Below are positions 26,858 to 35,811 of a stretch of DNA of 64,000 nucleotides, piece after piece. The translations under genes were made by a program, and so were the position numbers. Location of the stretch: positions 496,001 through 560,000 of the forward strand of contig NZ_JAERSE020000002.1 of NCBI RefSeq assembly GCF_016735585.2. Reading direction: 5' to 3'. The number at the start of each line of letters is the position of its first letter. Position 1 is the first letter of the stretch. The notes below the pieces were generated by a model. The model was not told the origin of the DNA. It ran no database searches and worked only from the letters and a program-made list of their open reading frames with translations. Origin of the DNA: Chryseobacterium tagetis (GTDB lineage Bacteria; Bacteroidota; Bacteroidia; Flavobacteriales; Weeksellaceae).

Positions 26858-27247
26858 ATGTTTACGCTAGAGCAAATAGAAAACGCACACAGCAAGGTAA
26901 AATCCGGCGCAGATTTCCCGAAATATATTCAGGAGATCAAAAAACTGGGCGTAAAATCTTTTGAGACCTGGGTAAAAGACAGCCATACCGAATATTACGG
27001 AGAAAATGATTTCTTCACGAGATCTGAACCGCAATACTCTGATTTAATCATCGTTGATGAAGCTGATAAAGAAAAATTCAGCCAATATCTGAAAAGCCAT
27101 CAAAAAGGTGAAACAGATTATATGATGTTTTGTCAGGATTGTGCAAAAACAGGAATCGAAAAATGGATTGCAGACCTCGAAAAATTCACCTGTACCTATT
27201 ACGATAAAGCGGGAAACGAAATTTTGCTTGAAGTAATTCCCCATTAA
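26858..27247 (+). CDS. DUF1398 (YbcV-like) family protein
   Basis: From the ATG at 26858 the protein is 129 residues. It matches DUF1398: it starts FTLEQIENAHSKVKSGADFP, has VKSFETWVKDSHTEYYG, and ends with CAKTGIEKWIADLEKFTCTY followed by YYDKAGNEIL. Members are small cytoplasmic proteins without a known activity. It follows the DUF885 stop by 17 bases and may be co-transcribed. Confidence 0.82.
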   Translation: MFTLEQIENAHSKVKSGADFPKYIQEIKKLGVKSFETWVKDSHTEYYGENDFFTRSEPQYSDLIIVDEADKEKFSQYLKSHQKGETDYMMFCQDCAKTGIEKWIADLEKFTCTYYDKAGNEILLEVIPH

Positions 27248-27254
27248 AAATAGT

Positions 27255-27287
27255 AAAGTCACAAATTAATTTTTGTGGCTTTTTTGT
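27255..27287 (+). terminator. terminator after the DUF1398 gene
   Basis: Arms AAAGTCACAAA and TTTGTGGCTTT pair with one G-U and run into TTTTTTG. The G-U pair exists only in plus-strand RNA. Confidence 0.75.
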
Positions 27288-27312
27288 TTAGATTTATACT
27301 TTAAACCTGAGT

Positions 27313-27855
27313 ATGGTAAAAACAGTATATTTCAATCTGGTTTTTGTTTTAGCATTATCTGTTTTAAGTTGTAAGGCGGATGAAAAGAACTTTGAAAAAT
27401 TTAGCATTGATAAAAATCTTTCTCAAAATGATACGATTAAACTCCTTTCAAAATATCCTGAAATAAAATTATTCAGTAATGAAAAAATAGAGAGCAAAAC
27501 CAGAACAGCTTATATTGTTCAGCATGCGGGTATTCTTCCAATGGATAATTATAAATGCAGTGCTTCTTTGAAAAATGACACCTTGCAAATTTTACTGAAT
27601 AATAACAACGGTTATTTTGGAAACGGGATCTCGATCAAAGTTTTTGAAAATAGTTTTTTGATTAACGATATTGATCCAAAAACCTTACATGGCGAAGTAA
27701 AATTTGTAAAAACAATGCCTCTTCATCAGAAATTGATAGTAAACAAAAGCAATTTTAAGAAAAATGACAGTATTTATGGGTTTATAGATTATAAAACCAA
27801 AGTAGATTCATTTAATAAAACATTCAGAGGATATTTTAAAGCTTTAATTAAATAG
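27313..27855 (+). CDS. lipoprotein of unknown function
   Basis: The 180-residue protein has a lipobox VLSC (Cys20). The mature part is about 160 residues and beta-rich, with Asn/Lys-rich loops. No family is recognised. It is followed after 2 bases by a DinB-like gene. Confidence 0.65.
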   Translation: MVKTVYFNLVFVLALSVLSCKADEKNFEKFSIDKNLSQNDTIKLLSKYPEIKLFSNEKIESKTRTAYIVQHAGILPMDNYKCSASLKNDTLQILLNNNNGYFGNGISIKVFENSFLINDIDPKTLHGEVKFVKTMPLHQKLIVNKSNFKKNDSIYGFIDYKTKVDSFNKTFRGYFKALIK

Positions 27856-27857
27856 AA

Positions 27858-28304
27858 ATGATAACAGAAAGTATAAAATCCCTTTTCACAAGAGATTTAA
27901 ACAAACTAAAATCAGAAATCGAATCGTATCAAAACGAAGAGACCATCTGGAAAATTGATAAAAATATTTTAAATTCTGCAGGAAATTTAACGCTGCATTT
28001 GGTAGGGAACATTAACCATTTTATTGGAGCTACTTTAGGAAACTCAGGTTATGTAAGAAATCGTGAGCTTGAATTTTCATTAAAAGATATTCCTAGAACG
28101 GAGCTGATCCAACAGATTGAAAAAACAATTGAGGTTGTAAATTCTTCATTGGAAAAATTGTCTGAAGAAGAAGTAAAGAAAGAATATCCTCTTGAGCCTT
28201 TAGGTTACCCGATGACGACAGAATATTTTCTGATTCATTTGGTAGCACATTTGGATTATCACTTGGGACAAATTAACTACCACAGAAGATTGCTGGATAT
28301 TTAA
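27858..28304 (+). CDS. DinB-like superfamily protein
   Basis: The 148-residue protein forms a four-helix DinB-like bundle: NLTLHLVGNINHFIGATLG near residues 43-61 and LIHLVAHLDYHLGQINYHRR near 125-144. The His residues at these two places match the metal triad of the family (also called DUF1572). Some members are thiol S-transferases; the role here is unknown. Confidence 0.82.
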   Translation: MITESIKSLFTRDLNKLKSEIESYQNEETIWKIDKNILNSAGNLTLHLVGNINHFIGATLGNSGYVRNRELEFSLKDIPRTELIQQIEKTIEVVNSSLEKLSEEEVKKEYPLEPLGYPMTTEYFLIHLVAHLDYHLGQINYHRRLLDI

Positions 28305-28337
28305 TTCAACCACCCCGTCAAAAATTCTCTGAATTTT

Positions 28338-28371
28338 CGCCACCCCTCCAAAGGAGGGGAATGTTGTGGCG
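28338..28371. repeat. GC-rich intergenic hairpin repeat
   Basis: CGCCAC and GTGGCG form an outer stem and CCCTCC/GGAGGG an inner stem with loop AAA. This is a compact GC-rich hairpin in AT-rich surroundings, typical of a dispersed intergenic repeat. It lies between convergent genes and may double as a terminator. Confidence 0.5.
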
Positions 28372-28377
28372 GTATGT

Positions 28378-29007
28378 TTATTTTTCTTTTTCTTTAAACA
28401 TCATTTGGGTGATAAAATCCTTCTCTCCTTTTCCTCTCGCCGGAGAATATTCTCTTCCGTAAAAAATGATCTGAAGGTGCAGTTTATTCCAGACTTCTTC
28501 CTTCCATATTTTTTTTGCGTCTTTTTCCGTTTCTACGACGTTTTTTCCTGAAGTGAGCTTCCACTGTGTCATCAGTCTGTGAATGTGTGTATCGACCGGA
28601 AAAGCAGGAAAATTAAAGGCCTGACTCATGACCACAGAAGCCGTTTTATGACCCACTCCGGGAAGCGCTTCCAGTTCCTCGTATGTCTGAGGGACTACTC
28701 CATCATGTCTTTCCAAGAGAAGTTCTGCCATTCTTTTCAGATTTTTGGCTTTTGTATTGGCTAATCCGATTTCTTTGATCAGTTCTTTGATTTCAAATAC
28801 TTCCAGTTTTGCCATTCTTTGTGGTGTTCCTGCCACCGCAAAAAGATCGGGTGTCACCTGATTCACTTTTTTATCTGTAGTCTGGGCAGACAATGCTACG
28901 GCAACCATCAAAGTATAGGGATCGGTATGATCCAACGGAATGGGAACTACCGGATATAGTTTTTCTAATTCGGTCTGAACAAGTTCGGCTCTTTGCTTTT
29001 TTGTCAT
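28378..29007 (-). CDS. nth: endonuclease III, lacking the iron-sulfur cluster ligands
   Basis: The 209-residue protein is an HhH-GPD glycosylase. The helix-hairpin-helix reads LPGVGHKTASVV with catalytic Lys121, and the catalytic Asp is Asp139 in FPVDTHIHR. It removes oxidised pyrimidines from DNA and nicks the abasic site. Classical EndoIII ends with four cysteines that bind a 4Fe-4S cluster; here the equivalent stretch is YGREYSPARGKGEKDF with none of them. The rest is conserved, so it is probably an active cluster-less form. Confidence 0.9.
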   Translation of the reverse strand: MTKKQRAELVQTELEKLYPVVPIPLDHTDPYTLMVAVALSAQTTDKKVNQVTPDLFAVAGTPQRMAKLEVFEIKELIKEIGLANTKAKNLKRMAELLLERHDGVVPQTYEELEALPGVGHKTASVVMSQAFNFPAFPVDTHIHRLMTQWKLTSGKNVVETEKDAKKIWKEEVWNKLHLQIIFYGREYSPARGKGEKDFITQMMFKEKEK

Positions 29008-29040
29008 TTAACTATTAAATTTGAACAAAATTAAATCATT

Positions 29041-29490
29041 ATGCTGAAAGTAGGAGACAAATTACCACAATTTGAAGGAACAAATCAGGATGGAGAAACG
29101 GTAACATCGGAAAAATTAATCGGAAAAAAACTTGTAGTTTTCTTTTATCCAAAAGCAATGACACCAGGCTGTACAGCAGAAGCCTGTAACCTCAACGAAA
29201 ACTATGAATATTTAAAAAAACAAGGTTTTCAAGTGTTGGGCATTTCTGCAGACTCTGTCGCGAAACAAAAGAAATTTCAAGAAAAATATAATTTCGAATA
29301 TGATTTAATTGCGGATGAAAACCGTGAGATCATTGAAAAATTCGGTGTTTGGCAACTCAAAAAATTTATGGGGAGAGAATTTATGGGAATTGTTCGCACC
29401 ACTTTTATTTTTGATGAAAACGGGATCTGCACTGAAGTTATTGAAAAGGTAAAAACCAAAGAACACGCTGCACAGATTTTGAAAGGATAG
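29041..29490 (+). CDS. bcp: thioredoxin-dependent thiol peroxidase (BCP/PrxQ type)
   Basis: The 149-residue peroxiredoxin has the motif FYPKAMTPGCTAEAC, with peroxidatic Cys46 and resolving Cys51 in the PrxQ spacing. Around residue 120, GREFMGIVRTTFIFDENG is typical of BCP. It reduces hydroperoxides in the cytoplasm using thioredoxin. It is divergent from nth, with about 33 bases between the start codons. Confidence 0.93.
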   Translation: MLKVGDKLPQFEGTNQDGETVTSEKLIGKKLVVFFYPKAMTPGCTAEACNLNENYEYLKKQGFQVLGISADSVAKQKKFQEKYNFEYDLIADENREIIEKFGVWQLKKFMGREFMGIVRTTFIFDENGICTEVIEKVKTKEHAAQILKG

Positions 29491-29515
29491 TGTAAGCAAA
29501 AATTCTACTTATTAG

Positions 29516-29989
29516 ATGTACAGCAAAAATCTCATCATTCTTTTATCAATCTTCTTTTGCAGCTATTTCAGTTCGCAAAAAATTAATGATGAGAATTTTG
29601 TTATTTATAAATTGAAATCTGAAAAAAAACTACACCAAACGAAAGGCTTAAAATACCAGACTATTCACGGCAATTCAAAATCCGAAAGGCTTCACAATAA
29701 CTTTGAAAAAGATTTAGTACGATTCGGTTATATAAAAGTTGATAATCAAAAGAAACATCAGGTTTTTGAAAAAATCAATTCTTTGAAAGAAGGAAAAAAC
29801 AATTACGAAACCGCTTGTTTACAAACTTACAGGGATATTTTAATTTACAAAGATCAGAATAATAAGATTTCAAAAATAATTAAAATTTGTACGTCCTGTT
29901 ATTCAAATCAAATCATCACTCCTGAGAATAACTCAGAATTACTGATGAATTTTACAGATTATGATTCTTTGCAAGAATTATTGAACTAA
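29516..29989 (+). CDS. secreted protein of unknown function
   Basis: The 157-residue protein has a signal peptide (about 1-20, ending YFSSQ). The rest is basic and hydrophilic, with two cysteines close together in KICTSCYSN. No family is recognised. It lies 25 bases after bcp. Confidence 0.6.
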   Translation: MYSKNLIILLSIFFCSYFSSQKINDENFVIYKLKSEKKLHQTKGLKYQTIHGNSKSERLHNNFEKDLVRFGYIKVDNQKKHQVFEKINSLKEGKNNYETACLQTYRDILIYKDQNNKISKIIKICTSCYSNQIITPENNSELLMNFTDYDSLQELLN

Positions 29990-29999
29990 TTTAAATTCT

Positions 30000-30542
30000 T
30001 TATTCTGTTTCGTAATAATTTAGCTCCTCCTCTTCTCCGGGAAGCGTTACATATTTCTGAAATTTCAGCCCCAGCTTCTCGATTAATTTCTGAGAAGAAA
30101 AATTCTCCTTTGAAGTAATTGCAGAGATCTTTTTAAGCCCGAAATCATTCATTCCGATAGATTTCACCTTTAAAGCAGCTTCATAAGCGTAACCTTTTCC
30201 TTCGTACTCGTCTAAAAGAGAAAATCCTATATCGACAATTTCCAATCCTTCTCGTTCGAAAATTCCTATCCCTCCTACTTTATGATTTCCTTCTTTTGTC
30301 TGGATCGAATAATTTCCATATCCCAGCTTTTCAAACTGTGGAAGAAAGCGGTTTTTAATATAGTTTTCTGCATCAGCAAGCGTTTTTATATTTCGATCTC
30401 CAATGAACTGAATAAATTTAGGTCTGTTGTAAAGATCTAAAATAAAGGCAGCATCATCCAAAGACATTGGACGAATGATCAGGCGTTCTGTTTCGTAGAA
30501 ATTATCTGCGTTTTGTAGTGGAGTTTGTTTTTTTAGGCTCAT
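30000..30542 (-). CDS. GNAT family N-acetyltransferase (RimJ/RimL-like)
   Basis: The 180-residue protein matches GNAT_3 acetyltransferases: TERLIIRPMSLDDAAFILDL at the start, then GGIGIFEREGLEIVDIGFSL, then the acetyl-CoA loop DEYEGKGYAYEA, and a C-terminal EKLGLKFQKYVTLP strand. It acetylates an amine using acetyl-CoA; the target is unknown. Its start lies within the end of the upstream gene (41-base overlap, different frame). Confidence 0.86.
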   Translation of the reverse strand: MSLKKQTPLQNADNFYETERLIIRPMSLDDAAFILDLYNRPKFIQFIGDRNIKTLADAENYIKNRFLPQFEKLGYGNYSIQTKEGNHKVGGIGIFEREGLEIVDIGFSLLDEYEGKGYAYEAALKVKSIGMNDFGLKKISAITSKENFSSQKLIEKLGLKFQKYVTLPGEEEELNYYETE

Positions 30543-31173
30543 CTTTCGGGGGTTCTTTTTTCTCTATTTTTAAAAGCCTTGGATTATTGGTACATTTCTT
30601 ATTATAAAGTTCTATATAGGTTCCGTCATCTTTTACAGTTCCTATTTCACCTGTCGCTTTATTTACTGCAATCGTAAAATGTTTTTTCTGATAAGGACAT
30701 TCTTTTGAAGTAAGTTTACCAACTTCCAGATAATAGTTTTTGCTGTCTTCCGCATAATTTCCTGCCAAATCATTAAACTCTTCATCTACAAAGTATCCTT
30801 CATCTGTAAGCATAATTGCCGCCTCGTCTACATTGTCTATTTTACCTACAAATTTCCTAAGTGCAGGAAGATCTGTTATATATTCTATTTTACCTGCTGA
30901 AGAAGAAACAACATAAAAGAATCCGTTTTCATCGGGAAATAAATTAAAACCCGAAGATTGTGGTATGTAATCCTTTTTCGTTCCAACGACTCTAACTTCC
31001 TGATTTTTACCATAATTATTATGAACTAAAATCCAGAAATCTGTTTTCTGATTAGGAATAATACCCTGTAAAATATTCGAGTAGCCTGTAAAATGTTTTT
31101 TCTCCTGAGAATAAGCGTTTATCCCCAACAACAGAAAAGAAAATATACCAAATTTTAAAATTGCTTTTATCAT
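30502..31173 (-). CDS. secreted protein of unknown function
   Basis: From the ATG at the complement of 31171-31173 the protein is 223 residues and has a normal signal peptide (MIKAILKFGIF through INAYSQ). An upstream in-frame ATG at 31209 overlaps the manC stop as TAATG and would add 12 residues; it is possible but gives an unusual signal. The mature part is beta-rich and ends in a Lys/Pro tail. No family is recognised. It overlaps the GNAT gene at its 3' end. Confidence 0.6.
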   Translation of the reverse strand: MIKAILKFGIFSFLLLGINAYSQEKKHFTGYSNILQGIIPNQKTDFWILVHNNYGKNQEVRVVGTKKDYIPQSSGFNLFPDENGFFYVVSSSAGKIEYITDLPALRKFVGKIDNVDEAAIMLTDEGYFVDEEFNDLAGNYAEDSKNYYLEVGKLTSKECPYQKKHFTIAVNKATGEIGTVKDDGTYIELYNKKCTNNPRLLKIEKKEPPKDEPKKTNSTTKRR

Positions 31174-31208
31174 AGCCAAAATATTAGACACAAAGCATGC
31201 CATTTTCA

Positions 31209-32288
31209 TTACATAAAACGTTCTCCTTTTTTGAAGTTTTTAAGATCCAGAACGTAATCTTTTATCAACTGGTCATGATCTCTCGGGCAGATAAGAAGAA
31301 CTTTATCTGTATCTACAACGATATAATCTTTTAATCCGTCTATGACCACCACTTTATTATTCTTAGTATGAATAATATTTCCTTCTGCATTATACGTTAA
31401 AAGATGTTTTTGATTTACAGAATTTTGATTCTTATCTTTCTCTGTATTTTCGTAGACCGAAGTCCATGTACCCAGATCACTCCATCCCAAATCCGCAGGA
31501 ATTACATAGACATTTTTCGCTTTCTCCAGAATCCCGTTATCAATCGATATTTTCTGAACTTTTGGATAAATAAGCTCTATACAATTCTCTTCATTTCCCG
31601 CATTATAATCACACGCCATAAAATGCTGTGTCATTTCAGGAAGGTACTCTTCAAAAGCATGATGAATACTTTTAACATTCCAAATAAAAATTCCTGCGTT
31701 CCAAAGGAAATCACCGCTATCTAAAAAGCTCTGTGCAATTTCCAAAATTGGTTTTTCAGTAAATGTTTTTACCTTGAAATATTCAGCGTTTTTCTTTTCT
31801 ACAAACTGAATATATCCGTATCCTGTATCTGGTCTTGTAGGCGTGATTCCCAGCGTCACTAAATATTCATTTTCGGCGGCCAGATTAAAAGCCAGTTCCA
31901 GTTTTTGTAAAAAAACATCTTCTTTAAGAATCAAATGATCGGCTGGCAAAACCACCATCGTAGCATCAGGATTTCTTTCCGCTATTTTATTCGCCATATA
32001 AAGATTACAAGCTGCTGTATTCTTCATCAACGGCTCTCCTACAATATTTTCTTCGGGAATCTCGGGCAGTTGCTGATGAGATAATCCTACATATTCTTTA
32101 TTCGTAATTACAAATATATTCTCAACAGGAATGATTTTACTGATTCTGTCATACGTCTGCTGAATCATCGTTCTTCCCGTTCCCAGAATATCCTGAAACT
32201 GTTTGGGGAATTTTTGTGTACTTAACGGCCAAAATCTGCTTCCGATTCCTCCTGCCATTATCACACAGTATTTATCTGACTGTAACAT
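31209..32288 (-). CDS. manC: mannose-1-phosphate guanylyltransferase
   Basis: The protein is 359 residues from the second ATG. The nucleotidyltransferase signature VIMAGGIGSRFWPLST is followed by KFPKQFQDILG, which binds GTP and metal. Further on, VVLPADHLI and FTEKP (in VKTFTEKPILEIAQ) are typical of GDP-mannose pyrophosphorylases. It makes GDP-mannose for surface polysaccharides. It lacks the C-terminal isomerase domain of the long form. It sits in a minus-strand run with a SprT-like gene upstream. Confidence 0.92.
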   Translation of the reverse strand: MLQSDKYCVIMAGGIGSRFWPLSTQKFPKQFQDILGTGRTMIQQTYDRISKIIPVENIFVITNKEYVGLSHQQLPEIPEENIVGEPLMKNTAACNLYMANKIAERNPDATMVVLPADHLILKEDVFLQKLELAFNLAAENEYLVTLGITPTRPDTGYGYIQFVEKKNAEYFKVKTFTEKPILEIAQSFLDSGDFLWNAGIFIWNVKSIHHAFEEYLPEMTQHFMACDYNAGNEENCIELIYPKVQKISIDNGILEKAKNVYVIPADLGWSDLGTWTSVYENTEKDKNQNSVNQKHLLTYNAEGNIIHTKNNKVVVIDGLKDYIVVDTDKVLLICPRDHDQLIKDYVLDLKNFKKGERFM

Positions 32289-32290
32289 GT

Positions 32291-32881
32291 TCACATACAT
32301 TTTTCTACCCTGGCCAAAGGTCTGAAAGAATATTTTCTGCCGGTAACCAGATTCTTACAAAGATAGTTTTTTTTAATAAGTCCTTCCTGCAGATATTTTT
32401 GATTCTGATACACAAAAAAGCTGCCTTTGTCTATTTCTTCGATATAACAAGAATTATCATCCGTGCTTCCGGCATGAAAATACTTTACCAGGTCCGGACT
32501 CGCCATAAAATTAGCTTTGGGCGATTTTGAAAACTTGATAATGATCGGTTTTAGCTCATCTTCGTATACCTCAATACTTTCCAAAAGCATTTCTCTGAAA
32601 GTGACTTTCCATTCATTTCCATGAGGTGATATTCTTCTTCCAAACTTCTCAAAAGCAATAAGATGTGCCAACTCATGAGTAAGCACAAAGAAAAAAAGCT
32701 GCGGCGATAATGTTGAATTTATTGTTATTTCATGGGAGTGATCCGGCAATTTCCGGTAATCTCCTAATTTTGAATTCCGTTCTCTGGTAATTTTTATATG
32801 AATATAATACTCCGAGAACCATTTCTTCAAATAAACCCGTGTATTTTGAGGTAAATATTTTTCTAATGACTGAATTGACAT
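32291..32881 (-). CDS. SprT-like zinc metallopeptidase
   Basis: The 196-residue protein has the SprT motif VLTHELAHLIAFEKFGRR (HExxH) with a downstream His in SPHGNEWK as third ligand. SprT/Spartan-like proteins can degrade DNA-protein crosslinks; the bacterial role is less clear. The stop lies 3 bases before the chosen manC ATG, so the two genes are tightly linked. Confidence 0.85.
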   Translation of the reverse strand: MSIQSLEKYLPQNTRVYLKKWFSEYYIHIKITRERNSKLGDYRKLPDHSHEITINSTLSPQLFFFVLTHELAHLIAFEKFGRRISPHGNEWKVTFREMLLESIEVYEDELKPIIIKFSKSPKANFMASPDLVKYFHAGSTDDNSCYIEEIDKGSFFVYQNQKYLQEGLIKKNYLCKNLVTGRKYSFRPLARVEKCM

Positions 32882-32882
32882 T

Positions 32883-34229
32883 CTACAAACTTAGTGGAAT
32901 TCCTGCATAGAAATTCAATAATTTTAAGCTGAACAGATAATTATATTTTGCCTGAGCTACAGAACCTTGCGCATTCGCATAATTGTTTCTGGCCACATTC
33001 AGATCGAAAATAGTTGTTCTTCCCGCAGCGTAGCTTTTTTCAGCAAAATCCATAGAAAGCTTAGAACTTTTTTCAGCTTCTACAGCCGACAAATAGGCTT
33101 CGTAGTTAGCATCAACATCAAACTGTGCTTTCTGAACACTTTGTCTTACCGTCTGTTTTTGTTGCTCCAATGAGTTTTTTGCAACACTTTCGTTAATCTT
33201 AGACTGCTCTACCTGAAGTTTCGTAATTCCTTTATTAAAAATCGGGATATTAACTGATAAAGCGGCCTGCTGCCCAAAATTGTCTTTATACTGCCCAAAT
33301 AAATTTCTTTCATATATAGGGTTTTGTAAAAGATCATAACTCGTAATATCAGTATTAAGAAGGTTGTTATAGAAAGATCCTATTCCTGCACTTGCCGTTA
33401 CTGTAGGCCAGAAAGCCGTTTTTGAGACTTCTGTCTGAGCCTCTGCAGATCTTATTCTGCTTTCTGCTGCTTTTATCTGAGGCTGAGAAGTATAAGCCGT
33501 TGTTAAAACCTCATCAACTGATGTTAACTCAGGAGTCAGCTGATCAGGAACACTTACGTCTTCAACATCGAAGTTTTTATAATCAGATAATTGTAAAAGT
33601 TGTACCAAAGCAAATAAGCTTCGTCCTACATTAATTTCTGCTGTTTTTAAGTTTTGTTTTTCTCTTGCTAATGCAGCTTCCGCTTCGGCTAAAACAGTTT
33701 GTGCAGTTGTTCCTACCGATGTTGTTATTTTCGCCTTATCATACTGCTTTTTAGCATTTGCAACTGTACTTTCGGAAATTTTCACAATCTCCTTATTCAA
33801 TAAAGTAGTTAAATACTGCTGTGCAATTTGTAATGAAATATCATTCTTAATGGTTTCTACATCATATAAACTTGCTTCCAGATCATATTGAGTTTTTCTG
33901 ACCGTTTTATCAAGCCTTCCATTGTTGTATACCAAAACTTCAGCTCCTAGGTTTGCGCTGTTTCTAAAAACGTCATTTCTTAAACTTCCGGTTCCGAAAG
34001 AAGTCTGTCCGAAACTAACGGTATTTCCTATACTTCCGGAAACGGTAGGAAGATAATTTTTTTTGGCAATTTTTAGGTTGGCTTCCTGAGTTTGTTTTGA
34101 GTATTCATTTTGTATTACCTGCAGATTATTTTTTACGGCATAATCCACACACTCTCTCAGTGACCACCTTTTTTGAGACTTTAGGCCCAAGCAACTTAAT
34201 CCTAAAATAATTACCAAAACTTTTTTCAT
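32883..34229 (-). CDS. TolC-family outer membrane efflux protein
   Basis: The 448-residue protein has a signal peptide and two OEP repeats of long helices and short strands. It starts WSLRECVDYAVKNNLQV, the standard TolC-family opening, and has the paired GRTTIFDLNVARNNYANAQG helix near the end. It forms a trimeric outer-membrane channel. No pump or adaptor gene is next to it on the right, so its partners lie elsewhere. Confidence 0.9.
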   Translation of the reverse strand: MKKVLVIILGLSCLGLKSQKRWSLRECVDYAVKNNLQVIQNEYSKQTQEANLKIAKKNYLPTVSGSIGNTVSFGQTSFGTGSLRNDVFRNSANLGAEVLVYNNGRLDKTVRKTQYDLEASLYDVETIKNDISLQIAQQYLTTLLNKEIVKISESTVANAKKQYDKAKITTSVGTTAQTVLAEAEAALAREKQNLKTAEINVGRSLFALVQLLQLSDYKNFDVEDVSVPDQLTPELTSVDEVLTTAYTSQPQIKAAESRIRSAEAQTEVSKTAFWPTVTASAGIGSFYNNLLNTDITSYDLLQNPIYERNLFGQYKDNFGQQAALSVNIPIFNKGITKLQVEQSKINESVAKNSLEQQKQTVRQSVQKAQFDVDANYEAYLSAVEAEKSSKLSMDFAEKSYAAGRTTIFDLNVARNNYANAQGSVAQAKYNYLFSLKLLNFYAGIPLSL

Positions 34230-34327
34230 AATTCAGCTTTTTTCACATTAGACGCGAAGATGTAAAAAAAGTTACAATTAAAAAAAATTAATGTCCCTTT
34301 TTAAAAAACTTTTGAGAATTTTGTATC

Positions 34328-35572
34328 ATGACAAATGAACAATACCAAGAAGCCGTAGAATGGCTTTTCGTACAGGCTCCCAATTATCAAATCGACGGTC
34401 AGAAAGCATATAAACCCGGCTTACAAAATATAACCAGGCTTTGCAATTTCTTTGGAAATCCTCAGGAAAAAATAAAATGTATCCATATTGGAGGAACAAA
34501 CGGAAAAGGATCTTCAAGCAATATGCTTGCTTCTGTACTTCAGGAAGCAGGTTATAAAATCGGACTTTACAATTCACCACATCTGATCGATTTTACAGAA
34601 CGTATTAAAGTAAACGGTAAAAACTGTGATAAAAGATTTGTCTTTGATTTTATTCAAAAGCTGAAGAATCTTCCGGAAGATATTAAACCTTCGTTTTTTG
34701 AGTTTACTACGGTCATGGCTTTTGAATATTTTTATCAGCAGAATGTTGACTTTGCCATTATTGAAGTTGGATTGGGTGGAAGACTGGATTCAACGAATAT
34801 TATAAAGCCATTGGTTGCAGCCATCACGAATGTTCAGCTGGATCATCAAAATATTTTAGGCGACACCATTGAAGAAATCGCAACAGAAAAAGCAGGAATT
34901 ATTAAAAACCAGACCCCTATTATTTCAGGTGATGAAAATACTAATGTAAAAAGTATCATTCAGAATAAAGCGAATCAGGAGAATGCTCCATTTATTGACG
35001 CCACTTTATTAAAAACGGAACTTACCTCAGATCTAAAAGGTAATTATCAGACTAAAAATATTAAAGTCGTCCTGGCTTTAATTGAAGAACTGAAAAAATT
35101 AAATGTATCTGTTTCCGATAAAAATATTGAAAATGGTCTTTTACACGTTCATCTAAACACCAATTTCATCGGCCGCTGGTTCGAGTTTTCTAAAACTCCG
35201 TTGACAATTTGTGACACGGGACACAATCAGGCCGGATTAGAATATGTTTTTGATCAGTTAAATTCTATAGACAAGCACAAACATATCATTTTGGGATTCG
35301 TTAATGACAAAAAAATCGACGAAGTCACTAAAATTTTGCCCGAGAATTCTAAGTTCTATTTCGCCAAACCTGCCATTAACAGAGGAAGACACCCCGAAGA
35401 TTATGAAGATTTGCTGATTGAGGCAAAAATTTCTTATAAAATTTTTAATTCCGTACAGGAAGCCTATCTATCTGCAAAAGAACAATGTACAAACGAAGAA
35501 ATGATTTTTATCGGTGGAAGTAACTTTGTAGTGGGAGAATTTTTAGAAAAAAATTTGGAGGTTTCCAAATAA
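34328..35572 (+). CDS. folC: bifunctional folylpolyglutamate/dihydrofolate synthase
   Basis: The 414-residue Mur-ligase-type enzyme has the P-loop IHIGGTNGKGSSSNMLAS near residues 51-68, the LYNSPHLIDFTERI motif, GLGGRLDSTN, and CDTGHNQAG in the C-terminal domain. It adds glutamate to folates using ATP. Length is normal. Its 3' end contains the promoter of the tRNA-Val genes. Confidence 0.95.
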   Translation: MTNEQYQEAVEWLFVQAPNYQIDGQKAYKPGLQNITRLCNFFGNPQEKIKCIHIGGTNGKGSSSNMLASVLQEAGYKIGLYNSPHLIDFTERIKVNGKNCDKRFVFDFIQKLKNLPEDIKPSFFEFTTVMAFEYFYQQNVDFAIIEVGLGGRLDSTNIIKPLVAAITNVQLDHQNILGDTIEEIATEKAGIIKNQTPIISGDENTNVKSIIQNKANQENAPFIDATLLKTELTSDLKGNYQTKNIKVVLALIEELKKLNVSVSDKNIENGLLHVHLNTNFIGRWFEFSKTPLTICDTGHNQAGLEYVFDQLNSIDKHKHIILGFVNDKKIDEVTKILPENSKFYFAKPAINRGRHPEDYEDLLIEAKISYKIFNSVQEAYLSAKEQCTNEEMIFIGGSNFVVGEFLEKNLEVSK

Positions 35573-35584
35573 GTCGTATATTTG
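35554..35584 (+). promoter_or_regulatory. promoter of the tRNA-Val pair
   Basis: TTTG at 35554-35557 and TATATTTG at 35577-35584 are separated by 19 bases, a full match to the Bacteroidota consensus TTTG-N19-TAnnTTTG. The start of transcription would fall about 25 bases before the first tRNA. The -33 part overlaps the end of folC. Confidence 0.8.
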
Positions 35585-35616
35585 CACCACTCTAATCGAG
35601 GAAACAATGATAAAGA

Positions 35617-35691
35617 GGGTTCTTAGCTCAGTTGGTTCAGAGCATCTGGTTTACACCCAGAGGGTCGGGGGTTCGAATCCCTCAGGACCCA
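35617..35691 (+). tRNA. tRNA-Val (anticodon TAC), first copy
   Basis: The 75-base gene folds as a full cloverleaf: acceptor GGGTTCT with AGGACCC, D-stem GCTC/GAGC, anticodon stem TCTGG/CCAGA around loop TTTACAC (anticodon TAC), and T-loop TTCGAAT. CCA is not encoded. It reads GTA and probably other GTN codons. A second copy, identical throughout as far as I compared, follows 33 bases downstream. Confidence 0.97.
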
Positions 35692-35724
35692 CAGAAAAGG
35701 AAACGAAACCTTTCAAAAAAATTC

Positions 35725-35799
35725 GGGTTCTTAGCTCAGTTGGTTCAGAGCATCTGGTTTACACCCAGAGGGTCGGGGGTTCGAATCCCTCAGGACCCA
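35725..35799 (+). tRNA. tRNA-Val (anticodon TAC), second copy, integration target
   Basis: It has the same sequence and cloverleaf as the first copy. Its 3' part from 35780 is repeated at 49606-49637, so this copy was the target of the integrated element. The tRNA sequence is restored by the element's own end and should be functional. Confidence 0.97.
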
Positions 35800-35811
35800 C
35801 AAAAATCTCTC
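35780..35811 (+). other. attL, left attachment site
   Basis: The site begins TTCGAATCCCTCAGGACCCA (T-arm and acceptor end of tRNA-Val) and continues through the first arm of a terminator. It differs from attR only at 35802 (A against G). Confidence 0.9.
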
